From contig NZ_CP041656.2 of the NCBI RefSeq assembly GCF_007290395.2, positions 6,729,501-6,793,500 of the forward strand: a DNA stretch of 64,000 bases, given 5' to 3'. This DNA comes from Bradyrhizobium cosmicum. GTDB taxonomy: Bacteria > Pseudomonadota > Alphaproteobacteria > Rhizobiales > Xanthobacteraceae. The notes below the pieces were generated by a model that was not told where the DNA came from, made no database searches, and worked only from the letters and a program-made list of their open reading frames with translations. A program made the position numbers and the translations under genes. Numbering within the stretch: the first letter of the stretch is position 1; the number at the start of each line of letters is the position of its first letter. This document shows positions 15,893-25,427 of this stretch, piece by piece.

Positions 15893-18649
15893 ATGACGCA
15901 CCAGGATGATGCGCTGCGTGGCGGTCCTGTAAAGCCGGACCATACGCACGATGATCCGGGGACCGCGGCGAATGCACCCGATGCACGGGCGCCGCGCAAG
16001 CTGGTGCTGTTCGCCGACGGCACGGGCAACGCGTTCACGACCCAGGAATCCAGCGTCTGGCGCCTCTACGAGGCACTCGATCATACCCAGCCCGACCAGA
16101 TCGCGTATTACATCAAGGGCGTCGGCACCGCCGGCTGGGCGCCGCTCGCGGCCCTCGACGGCGCCACCGGCATCGGCGTTCCCTCCAACGTCCGCAAGCT
16201 CTACCGCTTCCTGTGCTGGAACTGGCGTCCCGGCGACGAGATCTACATCTTCGGCTTCAGCCGCGGTGCCTTCACGGCACGCACGCTGGCATCGATGATC
16301 GCCAGCCAGGGGCTCGTGCCGGCCGAAATCAAGGGCGAGCCGGTCTCGCATGCCGAGATGGAGCGCAACGCCATGGCCGCGTGGCGGGAGTATCGCAGGA
16401 AATCGGTGGGCTATCGCAGCCTGCCGACGATCTGGATCGTTCGCTGGATCCGCGACTTGCTTCTCATCATCTACCATTTCGTTCGCATGCACCGCTCCTA
16501 TTGCACGGTCCGCAAGGCCATGGCCGGACGCAGGAACATCAAGATCGAATTTCTCGGGCTGTTCGACACGGTCGAAGCTTATGGCGTCCCCATCGAGGAG
16601 CTTCGCGTCGCGATCGACTGGGCAATCTGGCCGATCTCGTTCCGCAATCACCGGCCCTCGAAAGCGGTGAAGCACATCCGTCACGCGCTCGCGCTGGATG
16701 ACGAGCGCACCACCTTCCATCCGTTGCGGATCGACCAGAGCGATCTGGCGGCCGACCAGACGGTCAAGGAAGTGTGGTTCGCCGGCGTTCACTCCGATAT
16801 CGGCGGCGGATATCCGGAATCCACGCTGTCCTTCGTGCCACTGGTCTGGATGACGGAGCAACTCGAGGGCAGGCTTCGCTTCCAGGACGGCGAGATCGAG
16901 CACTTCAAGGAATATCAATCCGCGATCGGACCCATGCACGATTCGCGCAGCGGCGCCTCCGTGCTCTACCGCTACGGTCCGCGGCCAATTCTCGAAGGCG
17001 CTGCGAACGGCGGCAAGCCGGTGGTTCACTTCGCGGTGGTCGAACGCATGCTGTTCGGATGCGACGACTATGCGCCGATCATGCTGCCAGCGAACGCACG
17101 GGTGCTGATGCCCGACGGGGACATCAGGGAGCTCACCAATACCGACGCGCACCAGGCCATGCGCGACGCCTATGTGAGGAAGGCGAAGGGCCCGATAGGC
17201 CAGGAGGAATCCGACGCCTTCTCCGGGATGAAGGCGCCAGACGCGGACATGGCGAATCTCGCACGTGGCGCTGTGTGGTGGCGACGCGTGGCCTATTTCT
17301 CGCTTCTGATCATGACGGGCGTGATTGCCGCCTGGCCGTGGATCGCACATAAGGTCATCGATACGTCCGGCAAGACCCTGCGAGAATCCGTCAGCGACAT
17401 CGACTGGGGTTTCAGCGCAGTGCTCGGCTCCGTCGCGAACCTGCTCGAGAAAGTATTGCCCTCCTATGCAGAACCATGGCTCAATATCGCGCTCTATTAT
17501 CCGGTCGCAACCTCACTCGTCGTGCTCGTCACGTTGTGGGTCTGGAGCATCAACTCCTCGCTGCGTGACGGCATCAAGGAGCGCGCGCGTCTCGCCTGGT
17601 ACCGGCCGGAGCGCAAGGCGAGCGCAAAGAACCTCAGCCGGTTGAGCCCGTTGTTCAGGTTTGGCGGCTTGATGCAGCGAAATGCGCGGTGGATGAGCTT
17701 GCCGTTCACCAAGATCATCTTTCCCGTCGTCTCCATCATCGCCATCTACGCCGCGGTCCTGCTGATTGCCTCAAGCAGCTTCTTCACTTGGCGCGTCGCG
17801 ACCGGACAGGTTTGTCAGACCATGGAAACAAGAGCCGCAGAGGTGAGCAAAAAGGGAGCAGATGTCGCCACGAACATTCCGCCGGCCAGGCCCGTGGGCG
17901 ACAGCGCGCTTACCGCGACCGAGCTCTTCAACGTCAACCAATTCTGCTGGGCAAGCAGACTCGCCGTGGAGAAGGGCCGCAAATACCGGGTCTGGATCGA
18001 TATCGACCAGCGCTGGTTCGACCGCACAATTATGTCCGGCGCCAATGGATTCCAGACTTACGAAAACCACCACTATTTCGCTCTACCGACCCGGCGGCTG
18101 CTCGGAGCGGACTGGTTTCAGCCTGTTGTGCGCGTCGGCGAGAAGGGCCTTAACGATCAGCCGCTGCAGGCAGTGAACGTGATACCGGCAGATGAGCTAC
18201 CGCGCCGCATTGACCCGACCCTTCCCGAGAAAAAGGCTAAGGATGAGCCGAGTAACAGATTTCCCGTCCGCCTCGAGAGCACAGAGGAATCCAGCACGGA
18301 CGATGCGACCAAGCTAACGAAGCTCAAGGCTGATATCGCGAAGATGGGCACATTCGACGCGCTTCCGCCGGACGAGACAGCGCGCAAGGTCTGGGATAGG
18401 CAGCAACTTGCGGACCGGATAGTGGCCGAATTTGTCGCACCGGATTCCGGCGAGTTGTTCTTCTACGTCAACGACGCCGTGCAGATCGTCCCGGGCTTCC
18501 TGAAATGGCTGGTCCCCGCGAAATACGCCGACTATTTCGGGCCGAGCGAACAATACTACAAGAACAATAGCGGCACTGCGCGCATCGTCGTGCAGCGCCT
18601 GCCGAGCCCGCCGATGCCGCCGGAGAAGCCGGCTGCGGCGACGCAGTAG
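15893..18649 (+). CDS. DUF2235 (Tle1-like) alpha/beta-hydrolase with membrane segments
   Basis: A 918-residue protein. Residues about 30-380 form the DUF2235 hydrolase domain with LVLFADGTGNAF, nucleophile elbow GFSRGAFTAR and VWFAGVHSDIGGGYPES, i.e. the Ser-Asp-containing core shared with type VI secretion phospholipase effectors Tle1. Several hydrophobic segments follow (around residues 465-485, 535-555 and 610-635). The C-terminal 280 residues are soluble and unrecognised. The start at 15893 follows GGAGGAG; a frame open to 15842 lacks such a site. No VgrG, Hcp, PAAR or immunity gene is nearby, so a housekeeping membrane lipase is as likely as an effector. Confidence 0.8.
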   Translation: MTHQDDALRGGPVKPDHTHDDPGTAANAPDARAPRKLVLFADGTGNAFTTQESSVWRLYEALDHTQPDQIAYYIKGVGTAGWAPLAALDGATGIGVPSNVRKLYRFLCWNWRPGDEIYIFGFSRGAFTARTLASMIASQGLVPAEIKGEPVSHAEMERNAMAAWREYRRKSVGYRSLPTIWIVRWIRDLLLIIYHFVRMHRSYCTVRKAMAGRRNIKIEFLGLFDTVEAYGVPIEELRVAIDWAIWPISFRNHRPSKAVKHIRHALALDDERTTFHPLRIDQSDLAADQTVKEVWFAGVHSDIGGGYPESTLSFVPLVWMTEQLEGRLRFQDGEIEHFKEYQSAIGPMHDSRSGASVLYRYGPRPILEGAANGGKPVVHFAVVERMLFGCDDYAPIMLPANARVLMPDGDIRELTNTDAHQAMRDAYVRKAKGPIGQEESDAFSGMKAPDADMANLARGAVWWRRVAYFSLLIMTGVIAAWPWIAHKVIDTSGKTLRESVSDIDWGFSAVLGSVANLLEKVLPSYAEPWLNIALYYPVATSLVVLVTLWVWSINSSLRDGIKERARLAWYRPERKASAKNLSRLSPLFRFGGLMQRNARWMSLPFTKIIFPVVSIIAIYAAVLLIASSSFFTWRVATGQVCQTMETRAAEVSKKGADVATNIPPARPVGDSALTATELFNVNQFCWASRLAVEKGRKYRVWIDIDQRWFDRTIMSGANGFQTYENHHYFALPTRRLLGADWFQPVVRVGEKGLNDQPLQAVNVIPADELPRRIDPTLPEKKAKDEPSNRFPVRLESTEESSTDDATKLTKLKADIAKMGTFDALPPDETARKVWDRQQLADRIVAEFVAPDSGELFFYVNDAVQIVPGFLKWLVPAKYADYFGPSEQYYKNNSGTARIVVQRLPSPPMPPEKPAAATQ

Positions 18650-18765
18650 GCACCGCGTCCGGAGGCGCTGGGCCCGCTCATCGGCCCCCATGATTATGGG
18701 TGTCGTGGCGCTCGCGCTGCGGCTAAACTTGGTCCTGCGCCGCGGGGGACACGCGGTGCGGGACG

Positions 18766-19455
18766 ATGGACATGAGCGAACAGGACGAGATGGGTGAAGC
18801 CATCACCATCCTCCTCGTCGAGGACGACGCGCCGACCTGCTGGCGGCTCCAGGATGCGCTGGTCAAGGCCGGCTACGAGGTGCGCAGCGCAGGCACGCTC
18901 GGTGAGGCGCGCCAGGCCCTGAACGGCGGCGCGCCGCGCGTGCTGCTGACCGACCTGCGGCTGCCCGACGGCCACGGCATCGAGCTGATCCGCGAGACAA
19001 GGCGGCGCTTTCCCGACACCGAGATCATGGTGATCTCGGCGCTCGGCGACGAGGAAAGCGTGATCTCGGCGATCACGGTCGGCGCCACCGGCTATCTTCT
19101 GAAGGATGCCTTCCCGACCGACATCGCCACCACTGTGCGCGATCTGGTCGCCGGCCATTCGCCGATCTCGGCCTCGATCGCCCGTTTCATCGTGCGCAGA
19201 ACGCAAGGCGCGGCGCAGAACCCGGCCGATCCGCCGCCCGGCCCCGCGCTCAACACCGCACGACTCACGCCCCGCGAAATCGACATCCTCTGGGGCATCG
19301 CAAAAGGCTTCAGCTATGCCGAGATCGCGAGCCATCTCGGCCTGTCCAGGCAGACCGTGCCCGGCCACATCAAGAACATCTATCGCAAGCTCGAAGTGCA
19401 CACCCGCAGCGAAGCGGTGTTCGAGGCCGTGCAGCAGGGCTTGATCAGACTGTGA
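18766..19455 (+). CDS. NarL/FixJ-type response regulator
   Basis: A 229-residue two-domain regulator. The receiver domain (about 14-130) has acidic pocket EDD at 19-21, phospho-acceptor D63 in LLTDLRLPDG and K113 in GYLLKD. The LuxR-type HTH (about 165-229) reads LTPREIDILWGIAKGFSYAEIASHLGLSRQTV, with the usual GHIKNIYRKLEVHTRSEA end. Its stop overlaps the GTG start of the sensor kinase (GTGA), so both are made together and form a cognate pair. Confidence 0.9.
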   Translation: MDMSEQDEMGEAITILLVEDDAPTCWRLQDALVKAGYEVRSAGTLGEARQALNGGAPRVLLTDLRLPDGHGIELIRETRRRFPDTEIMVISALGDEESVISAITVGATGYLLKDAFPTDIATTVRDLVAGHSPISASIARFIVRRTQGAAQNPADPPPGPALNTARLTPREIDILWGIAKGFSYAEIASHLGLSRQTVPGHIKNIYRKLEVHTRSEAVFEAVQQGLIRL

Positions 19456-21368
19456 GCGAGATCGCGGCGAAGGCGAGCGGGCGGCGCCGGCGGCTTCTTT
19501 CGCGCCTGACGCCCTATCTGCTGCTCCAGGCACTGATCCTGATCGCCACGATCCTCGGGCTGCGACTGCTCCAGCCCAGCGACCCCGAGGACTTTGCCCT
19601 GAACGGATTTTCGCTCCGGGAGGACGGCGCGACGCGTCCCGTGTCGCTGCCGCATTTCACGTCATCGCGTTACTCGCTTGCCGATCCTCCGCTCTACGCC
19701 GGCACCTTCGCCTTTCACCACGGCGAAGCGGTGCCGGGATGGTCGGTGTTCCTGCCGCGCTTCAGCAATGCGGTGGAGGTCGCCGTCAACGGCGTCGTCG
19801 TGCTCGACTCCCGCCGCGATACCAACGCCAACCGGCCGGATCGCAACACGCCGCAGATCGCGGCCATTCCCGCCTCGCTGCTGCACGACGGCAGCAACGA
19901 GATCACGGTGCGGCTTTTCGTATGGGGCCCGTTGAAGGGCTTCCTCGACACCGTCTATGTCGGGCCGGACGCCGCCCTGCGCCCGGCGTTCGAGACCCGC
20001 ACGCTGCTGTTCGTCACGCTCCCGGTGGTGTTCTCGGCCTGGCAGTCGATCCTCGCCGTCATACTCGCCATCATGTGGCTGATGCGGCGGCGCGAGCCGG
20101 TTTACGGCGTGCTGGCGGCGGCGATGGTGCTCGGCGTGGTGCAGGCGTTCGTGCCGCCGCCGGTGCCGCCGGCCACCACGTCGCGGCTCGCCGCAGTGCT
20201 GCTGGCATCGGCGCCGACCGAAAGCGCGCTGATCGTCGTTTTCGCCCTGCTGTTCTTCGACTGGCGCTGGCCGCGCTATGGCGCGCTGCTGTTCCTGCCG
20301 GGCATCGTGGTGTTCGTGGTCGGACTGCTGGGCGGCCCGCCGCTGCCGCGCATTCTGTTCCTGGTTCTCGGTATCCCCATGGTGGGCATCTGCCTGCTGC
20401 TGATGGCCAGCATCGCGGCGACGGAGGTGGTGCGGAGGCACGACGCCGTGAGCCTCACGCTCGGCTGCGCCGTGACCATCGTGCTGACCTGCTGGATCCA
20501 CGACATGCTGTCGGTGTTCGAGATCGTGACCAACGAACGCACATTCGTCTCCCGCCTGTCCTATTCGGCGATGCTGGTCGCGATCGGCGCCGGCCTGACG
20601 TGGCGTTTCGCCCGCGCGCTGAACCAGGTCGACAGCTTTGCCGGCCAGCTCGTGACCCGCGTGCGCGAGACCGAGGAGCGGCTTAAGGCGAGTTTCGTGC
20701 GCGAGGAGGCGCGCGCCCGTGCCGCCGCGCTCGCCAACGAGCGCACGCGGTTGATGCGCGACCTGCATGACGGCCTTGGCGGCCAGCTCGTCAGCATCGT
20801 CGCACTCTCCGAGCGCGGCCAGGAGGGTGCCACCATCACGGACGCGGCGCGCGCCGCGCTGAAGGATCTGCGCCTCGTCATCGACTCCATGGACGACATC
20901 GGTGGCGACCTGATGCTCGCGCTCGGGTCCTGGCGCGAGCGCGCGGCGATGCAATTGCGGCCGCACGACATCGCGCTCGACTGGCGCGTGGCTACGCCGC
21001 AGGGCCTGCCGCTGCATCCGGAGCTGCGGCCATGGCACGTCATCCAGATCGTGCGCATTCTCGACGAGGCCGTGACCAATGCCGTCAAGCACGCGCAGGC
21101 ACGCAATATCGTCCTCAGCATCGAGACGCTCGACGATGGCCAGGGGCCGTACGGCGTGATCAGCGTCGCGGACGACGGCAAGGGCTTTGCGCTGGCCTGC
21201 AACGGCGAAGCCGCAAGCGCGAGCCAGACGACCCGGGGCCTGCGCAATATGAGAAGTCGCGCCGCGCGCTGCGGGGCAGTGCTCGATCTGAGATCGGATG
21301 CCTCGGGGACGCGGGTACGGCTGCAATTGCCGCAAATCTTCCCCGACAGCGACGCGGCCACCGGTTGA
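19452..21368 (+). CDS. DesK/NarX-type sensor histidine kinase with 7TM-DISM-like sensor
   Basis: A 638-residue membrane kinase. A first helix (about 22-42) is followed by a periplasmic beta-rich domain (about 45-180) resembling the 7TMR-DISM extracellular (carbohydrate-binding-like) domains, then seven hydrophobic segments (about 190-395), a coiled linker, and HisKA_3 dimerisation with H439 in RLMRDLHDGLGGQL. The HATPase domain has ILDEAVTNAVKHAQA (N box) and SVADDGKGFA (G1). It starts at GTG 19452 inside the regulator's stop codon. The signal is unknown; a sugar or lipid-like envelope cue is a guess from the sensor type. Confidence 0.9.
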   Translation: MSEIAAKASGRRRRLLSRLTPYLLLQALILIATILGLRLLQPSDPEDFALNGFSLREDGATRPVSLPHFTSSRYSLADPPLYAGTFAFHHGEAVPGWSVFLPRFSNAVEVAVNGVVVLDSRRDTNANRPDRNTPQIAAIPASLLHDGSNEITVRLFVWGPLKGFLDTVYVGPDAALRPAFETRTLLFVTLPVVFSAWQSILAVILAIMWLMRRREPVYGVLAAAMVLGVVQAFVPPPVPPATTSRLAAVLLASAPTESALIVVFALLFFDWRWPRYGALLFLPGIVVFVVGLLGGPPLPRILFLVLGIPMVGICLLLMASIAATEVVRRHDAVSLTLGCAVTIVLTCWIHDMLSVFEIVTNERTFVSRLSYSAMLVAIGAGLTWRFARALNQVDSFAGQLVTRVRETEERLKASFVREEARARAAALANERTRLMRDLHDGLGGQLVSIVALSERGQEGATITDAARAALKDLRLVIDSMDDIGGDLMLALGSWRERAAMQLRPHDIALDWRVATPQGLPLHPELRPWHVIQIVRILDEAVTNAVKHAQARNIVLSIETLDDGQGPYGVISVADDGKGFALACNGEAASASQTTRGLRNMRSRAARCGAVLDLRSDASGTRVRLQLPQIFPDSDAATG

Positions 21369-21505
21369 AAAGCCCCCTCTCCGAACGTGTGGGACGCACG
21401 GAGAGAGGGAACGGGCCGGATTTTTTGTCTGCGGAGGACGGGGGGTTCGTCCGCAAGTCATCCCTTTGCCCGAAGCAATGCAATCAACTCAATCGAACGA
21501 GACCG

Positions 21506-21799
21506 TCAGCGCCTGCCGACGCGATTGACGGGACCGCCGCGATTCATCGGCGTACCGGCCCGTACGCCGACGCCGGGCGCACCGACACCGGGCGTTGCGA
21601 CCGCTGCCGCGGCAACCGGCGCCACGGGTGCTGCAACCACCACCGCTGCGGTCGGCCGCACCACGCAGCCCTTGGGCACGCCGACCGTCTTGCAATAGAC
21701 CACCGCCTGCGCCGGACTCGTGCCCAGCGACACGACCGCCGCGCCCGCCAGCATCATCACCGTCAGCCCGGCGCTCAGCGCTCCCACTTTCTTCGACAT
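21506..21799 (-). CDS. small secreted protein with YCKTVGVPKGCVVRP motif
   Basis: A 97-residue exported protein: signal peptide (1-34, cleavage near AQA-VV), then VYCKTVGVPKGCVVRP with two cysteines, then an Ala/Val/Pro/Gly-rich tail ending VGRR. The YC-x-GVP-GC unit recurs in Bradyrhizobium secreted proteins of unknown role. The start at 21799 follows AGGAGAGC; the longer frame to 21895 has an unlikely leader. Likely periplasmic or cell-surface. Confidence 0.7.
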   Translation of the reverse strand: MSKKVGALSAGLTVMMLAGAAVVSLGTSPAQAVVYCKTVGVPKGCVVRPTAAVVVAAPVAPVAAAAVATPGVGAPGVGVRAGTPMNRGGPVNRVGRR

Positions 21800-22034
21800 C
21801 TTGCTCTCCTGCTTCCCGTTCGGCGTCCCGATGCAATTACCGGGTCTCGCAGCCGACGTGCAGCCTGAATGGCAAAAGACGGCGCGCGGATACATGCCAT
21901 GAAGATGGGGGTGCGGCGGCCTGGAGGGCGTGCCGATGCCATGATCATGGCATGGACCGGCCGCAGCACTCCGCGAGATGGTCCGGCCCGCTTGATCTCA
22001 AACGAGACCCCCGACGATCCCAAAGAGGTGCTTC

Positions 22035-22259
22035 ATGAAAACTTCGGTTCTTGCCGCGCTGCTGCTCGCCGCCGCTGCCCTGCCCGCCATGGCCCAATCC
22101 GGTCCGACTATGGAGGAGCAGATGGCCTGCCGCAGCGACGCCAGCAAATTCTGCGCCGAGCATGTCGGCAAGCCACCGCAGATGAATGCCTGCCTGCGCG
22201 AGAACAAGACCAAACTCTCCGACGGCTGCCGCAAGGTGGTGGAGTCGCGCGGGGGCTGA
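22035..22259 (+). CDS. small secreted cysteine-rich repeat protein
   Basis: A 74-residue protein with a signal peptide (1-21, cleavage AMA-QS) and one cysteine-rich GLG1-like repeat: MACRSDASKFCAEHVGK then MNACLRENKTKLSDGCRKV. The C-x(6)-FC...CL-x(9)-C spacing matches the Cys-rich repeat family found in Golgi protein GLG1 and many proteobacterial periplasmic proteins. The four cysteines would form two disulfides. Function unknown. An AAAGAGG site precedes the ATG. Confidence 0.75.
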   Translation: MKTSVLAALLLAAAALPAMAQSGPTMEEQMACRSDASKFCAEHVGKPPQMNACLRENKTKLSDGCRKVVESRGG

Positions 22260-22318
22260 GCCGGCAGCACAAATCTTGCAGGCACTCCGCGACATGAATG
22301 TCTTCGGAGTGCCCTTCA

Positions 22319-23899
22319 ATGTACGACACCATCATCGTGGGCGCCGGCTCGGCCGGCTGCGTCTTGGCCAACCGGCTATCGGCCGATCCGCATCGCAAGG
22401 TGCTGGTGCTGGAGGCGGGCCGGGCGGCACCGGTCGCCTCCGACATTCCGTCGGATTGGCCGACGATGTTCAACACGGCGGTGGACTGGAGCTATTACAC
22501 CGAGCCGCAAGCGGGCTGCCGCGGGCGCCGGATCTTCTGGCCGCGCGGCAAGATGGTCGGGGGCTCCGGCGCCATGAATGCGATGATCTATATCCGCGGC
22601 CTGCCCTCCGACTATGACGGCTGGGCGCAGGCGGGCTGCGACGGCTGGGCCTGGCGCGACGTGCTGCCAAAGCTCATCGCTTTCGAGAACAACGCGCGCT
22701 TCACCGACGATCCCTTTCACGGCACAAGCGGCCCGCTGTACGTTGGCGACGTTCCCCATGTCGACCCTCACGAGCTGAAATGGCTGGAGGCCGCGCAGGC
22801 CGCGGGGCTACCGCACAACCCCGATTTCAACGGTGTTACGCAAGAAGGCGCCGGCTTCTTCCAGTTCGTCATCAAGAACGGCGAGCGGTTCGGCACCGGC
22901 AAGACCTATTTGCGTCCGGCACTGGCGCGCACCAATCTCACGCTGAAGACGGGCGTGCACGTCACCCGCATCATCATCGAGCGTTCCCGTGCGGTCGGTG
23001 TCGAATATCTCGAGAACGGGCATCCGAAGAGCGCCTTCGCCACCAGCGAGGTGGTGCTCGCCTCCGGTGCCATCGGCTCGGCACAGCAGCTCCTGCTGTC
23101 GGGTGTCGGCCCCGCTGACGAATTGAACGAAGCCGGCGTGAATGTCGTGCACGAACTAGCCGGCGTCGGCAGGGACCTCCAGGATCACATCAACATTCCC
23201 ATCACCTTCTATACGAAGGAAAAGATAGGCGTCGGCGCCTGGACGGAGCAGAGTCTGGCCGCGAGCCTTGCCGAATGGGAAACCAGCCGCAGCGGTCCGC
23301 GCAGTTCGCCCTGGGTCGCGGCCGGCGCTCATGTGCGGAGCCGCCCCGACGTCGAGCCCGACCTTCAGCTCTACGGCGCAATCAGCCCCCATCGCGACTA
23401 TGTCCGCTTTCTATCGTCCAGGCCGGGCATCACCCTGCACGCGACATTGCAGCGGCCGAAAAGCCGCGGCCGGATCAAGCTGCGCTCGGCCGATCCGATC
23501 GAATATCCCGCGATCGACCCCTGCTATTTCAGCTCGGACATGACCGGCAACGACATCGCGACCATGATCGAGGGCGTGCGCATCAACCGCCGCATCGCCG
23601 CCCAGTCTCCGCTCAAGGAGATGATCGAAGGCGAGATCACGCCGAGCGCGGAAGCCGCGAGCGACAGCGAGATCGCCGATTATATTCGCGACCATTGCAC
23701 CACGCTCTACCACGCCGCCTCGACCTGCCGGATGGGCACGGATGATCTGGCCGTCGTCGATCCCAAACGGTTGCAGGTGCGCGGCATCGATGGCCTGCAT
23801 GTCGCCGACGCCTCGGTGATCCCGATCATGATCTCGGGGAACATCCAGACGCCGACAATCCTGATCGCCGAGTGCGCAGCCGCCGCGATTCTGGGCTAG
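22319..23899 (+). CDS. GMC family FAD-dependent oxidoreductase (choline/alcohol dehydrogenase-like)
   Basis: A 526-residue flavoprotein. The N-terminal dinucleotide motif is MYDTIIVGAGSAGCVLANRL, followed by GMC signature 1 around GKMVGGSGAMNAMIYIRG and signature 2 near VVLASGAIGSAQQLLLSGVGP. Near the C-terminus are YHAASTCRMG (catalytic His region) and SGNIQTPTILIAE. Family members oxidise choline, aliphatic alcohols or polyethylene glycol. No betB or betI neighbour is present, so the substrate is open. The start at 22319 has GGAG nine bases upstream and gives the standard N-terminus; an ATG at 22298 is the alternative. Confidence 0.9.
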   Translation: MYDTIIVGAGSAGCVLANRLSADPHRKVLVLEAGRAAPVASDIPSDWPTMFNTAVDWSYYTEPQAGCRGRRIFWPRGKMVGGSGAMNAMIYIRGLPSDYDGWAQAGCDGWAWRDVLPKLIAFENNARFTDDPFHGTSGPLYVGDVPHVDPHELKWLEAAQAAGLPHNPDFNGVTQEGAGFFQFVIKNGERFGTGKTYLRPALARTNLTLKTGVHVTRIIIERSRAVGVEYLENGHPKSAFATSEVVLASGAIGSAQQLLLSGVGPADELNEAGVNVVHELAGVGRDLQDHINIPITFYTKEKIGVGAWTEQSLAASLAEWETSRSGPRSSPWVAAGAHVRSRPDVEPDLQLYGAISPHRDYVRFLSSRPGITLHATLQRPKSRGRIKLRSADPIEYPAIDPCYFSSDMTGNDIATMIEGVRINRRIAAQSPLKEMIEGEITPSAEAASDSEIADYIRDHCTTLYHAASTCRMGTDDLAVVDPKRLQVRGIDGLHVADASVIPIMISGNIQTPTILIAECAAAAILG

Positions 23900-23902
23900 G
23901 CG

Positions 23903-24598
23903 TTAGTCGTCGTCAGAACCGAACAGCATGATCCGAGGGCCGCGCGAGCGGCCTGGGACATCGCGAGCGTCGGAATCTGCGCGGACGTTGCGCGCGACGT
24001 CGTCCCAATCGGTGCGATCGCGCATGCCGCGTTGCTCGCGGGACTCATAGCGGGAGCGCTCGGCCCAGCGTTCACGGCGATCGATCCGGCGCCGGTCGGA
24101 CGCGGCTCGTTTCACGTCCGAGTCCCTCGCCTTGGCATAGGCGTTTTCGGGTGGAGAGGGCGGCTCCGTCGAAGCCTGTTGCACGACGGGCTTTGCGTTT
24201 TGCGGCGGTGCCGCCGGTGCCGGCTTCGGCGGCTCGACTGCGGCGGCCTGCGAGGGCTGCGGCGCCGGTGGTTCAGCCGATGGCTGGGCATTGGCCTGAG
24301 TGGTCTGCGTCTCGGGCTTTGCCTCGGGCCCGGCGTCGTCCCGCGCCTGCGCTGGTGCAGCGATCACCGCGCCAAACGTTTGCGAGCCGGCGATATACTG
24401 CACGCGCTCGGACGGAGCGTTCGTCATCGCCGGCTTGGCGGCGACCTCGGCGCGCTGCGCCATCTTGCCGGTGTCCGGGCCCTGCTTGGGCGCGATCGGA
24501 TTCATGATGTTGCCGGCGACGATACCGCCGCCGAGACCAATGGCGATGGCGGCGACAATCGTTCCAGCACCGACGAAATAAGCTGTCGAGGCGCGCAT
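23903..24598 (-). CDS. membrane-anchored Pro/Ala-rich protein, putative stress-regulated
   Basis: A 231-residue protein with an N-terminal hydrophobic, Gly-rich helix (about 4-28), a long Pro/Ala/Gln-rich linker (about 70-150), and a strongly charged Arg/Asp-rich C-terminal third ending IMLFGSDDD. It is probably anchored in the inner membrane with the rest in the periplasm. No named domain. The ATG at 24598 follows GGGAGTGAG; the longer frame to 24757 overlaps the upstream gene. An EcfG-type promoter lies 27-52 bases upstream. Confidence 0.7.
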   Translation of the reverse strand: MRASTAYFVGAGTIVAAIAIGLGGGIVAGNIMNPIAPKQGPDTGKMAQRAEVAAKPAMTNAPSERVQYIAGSQTFGAVIAAPAQARDDAGPEAKPETQTTQANAQPSAEPPAPQPSQAAAVEPPKPAPAAPPQNAKPVVQQASTEPPSPPENAYAKARDSDVKRAASDRRRIDRRERWAERSRYESREQRGMRDRTDWDDVARNVRADSDARDVPGRSRGPRIMLFGSDDD

Positions 24599-24624
24599 TG
24601 GCTCACTCCCTGTTTGGAGCGAGC

Positions 24625-24650
24625 AACGCCTGAAGATTGCCGGATGTTCC
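24625..24650 (-). promoter_or_regulatory. candidate EcfG promoter for the Pro/Ala-rich protein gene
   Basis: On the minus strand GGAAC (24650-24646) and CGTT (24628-24625) are 17 bases apart, matching GGAAC-N16/17-CGTT. It lies in the 85-base gap after the upstream gene, giving a leader of about 20 bases with the ribosome site. Confidence 0.65.
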
Positions 24651-24683
24651 CGACGGCAGCCAGGTTCCCTGCGGGACCGCGCC

Positions 24684-25427
24684 TCAGATCTGCTGAGCGA
24701 CCTTTTCCAGCCCGATGATGCGGGCGAGCTTGCGCACTTCTTCCTTCTGGTCGTCACGCAGCTGGAACAGCAGCGGCATCGCCGCCGACTTCAACTGCTG
24801 GACCTCGTCGCAGTTCGGATCGATCGGCACGCCCGGCGCGTTCGGATTGGAGAGCTTGTTCGCCGAGATCTTGCGGACGACGTTGCGCAGCGCGGTCTCG
24901 ACCGAGGGCCAGTAATATTCCTGCGACGACGACAGTTTCAGTCGATCCCTGATGCCCGAGATCTGGACGTCGGACAGCAGCGAATAGTTTTTCTGCGGCT
25001 GCGGCTTGGCGGCGACTTTCGGCTTGGCGGGCGCTTCGACGACAGGAGCCTCCGCAGCGGCAGGCGCCTCATTCACACTTGCCTTGGGCATCGGGAAATC
25101 GGCCGGCGTGGCGGCGGCAAAGGCCTGGCGCAGCGGCTCGGTCAGCACCGGGGTCTGCGAAAGCTTGTCGGCCGATACCTGCACCACGGGCTCCATCGCG
25201 GCCGAGGCCAGTGCCAGCGTCGGAACCAGACGGTCGGCCTTGGCGGCGCGGTTGGTCGCGAGTGGGGACTTGGGCGAAGCCTGGGAGATCATCTCGGCGC
25301 TGACGCTGGGCACGCTGTCACGGCCGAGAATGGCGGTGGTGGCGGCACCGAGGACGAGGAAACAGGTCAGCACGACGATGGTGATGGCTTTGGACAAACG
25401 TCCCTCCGCGTCCGGCTTCAAGTCCAC
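24684..25427 (-). CDS. membrane-anchored hypothetical protein with helical C-terminal domain
   Basis: A 247-residue protein: cytoplasmic N-tail, one hydrophobic helix (about 15-34), a variable Ala/Pro/Lys-rich periplasmic linker (to about 147), and a helical domain (148-247) with KNYSLLSDVQISGIRDRLKL, SSSQEYYWPSVETAL and LLFQLRDDQKEEVRKLARIIGL. The two-part helical domain with conserved Tyr/Trp and DQKEEV recalls the Spy/CpxP-like heat-resistance fold, but this is only a resemblance. It precedes the gene at 23903-24598 on the same strand. Confidence 0.65.
   Translation of the reverse strand: MDLKPDAEGRLSKAITIVVLTCFLVLGAATTAILGRDSVPSVSAEMISQASPKSPLATNRAAKADRLVPTLALASAAMEPVVQVSADKLSQTPVLTEPLRQAFAAATPADFPMPKASVNEAPAAAEAPVVEAPAKPKVAAKPQPQKNYSLLSDVQISGIRDRLKLSSSQEYYWPSVETALRNVVRKISANKLSNPNAPGVPIDPNCDEVQQLKSAAMPLLFQLRDDQKEEVRKLARIIGLEKVAQQI

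Noticed and set aside
15812..17350. 512-codon minus-strand frame over the DUF2235 gene
   Set aside because: Antisense to conserved hydrolase motifs; no signal, domain or ribosome site.
19662..21461. 599-codon minus-strand open frame over the sensor kinase
   Set aside because: Antisense shadow of a high-GC gene: very His/Arg/Gln-rich, no domain, while the plus strand shows intact kinase motifs.
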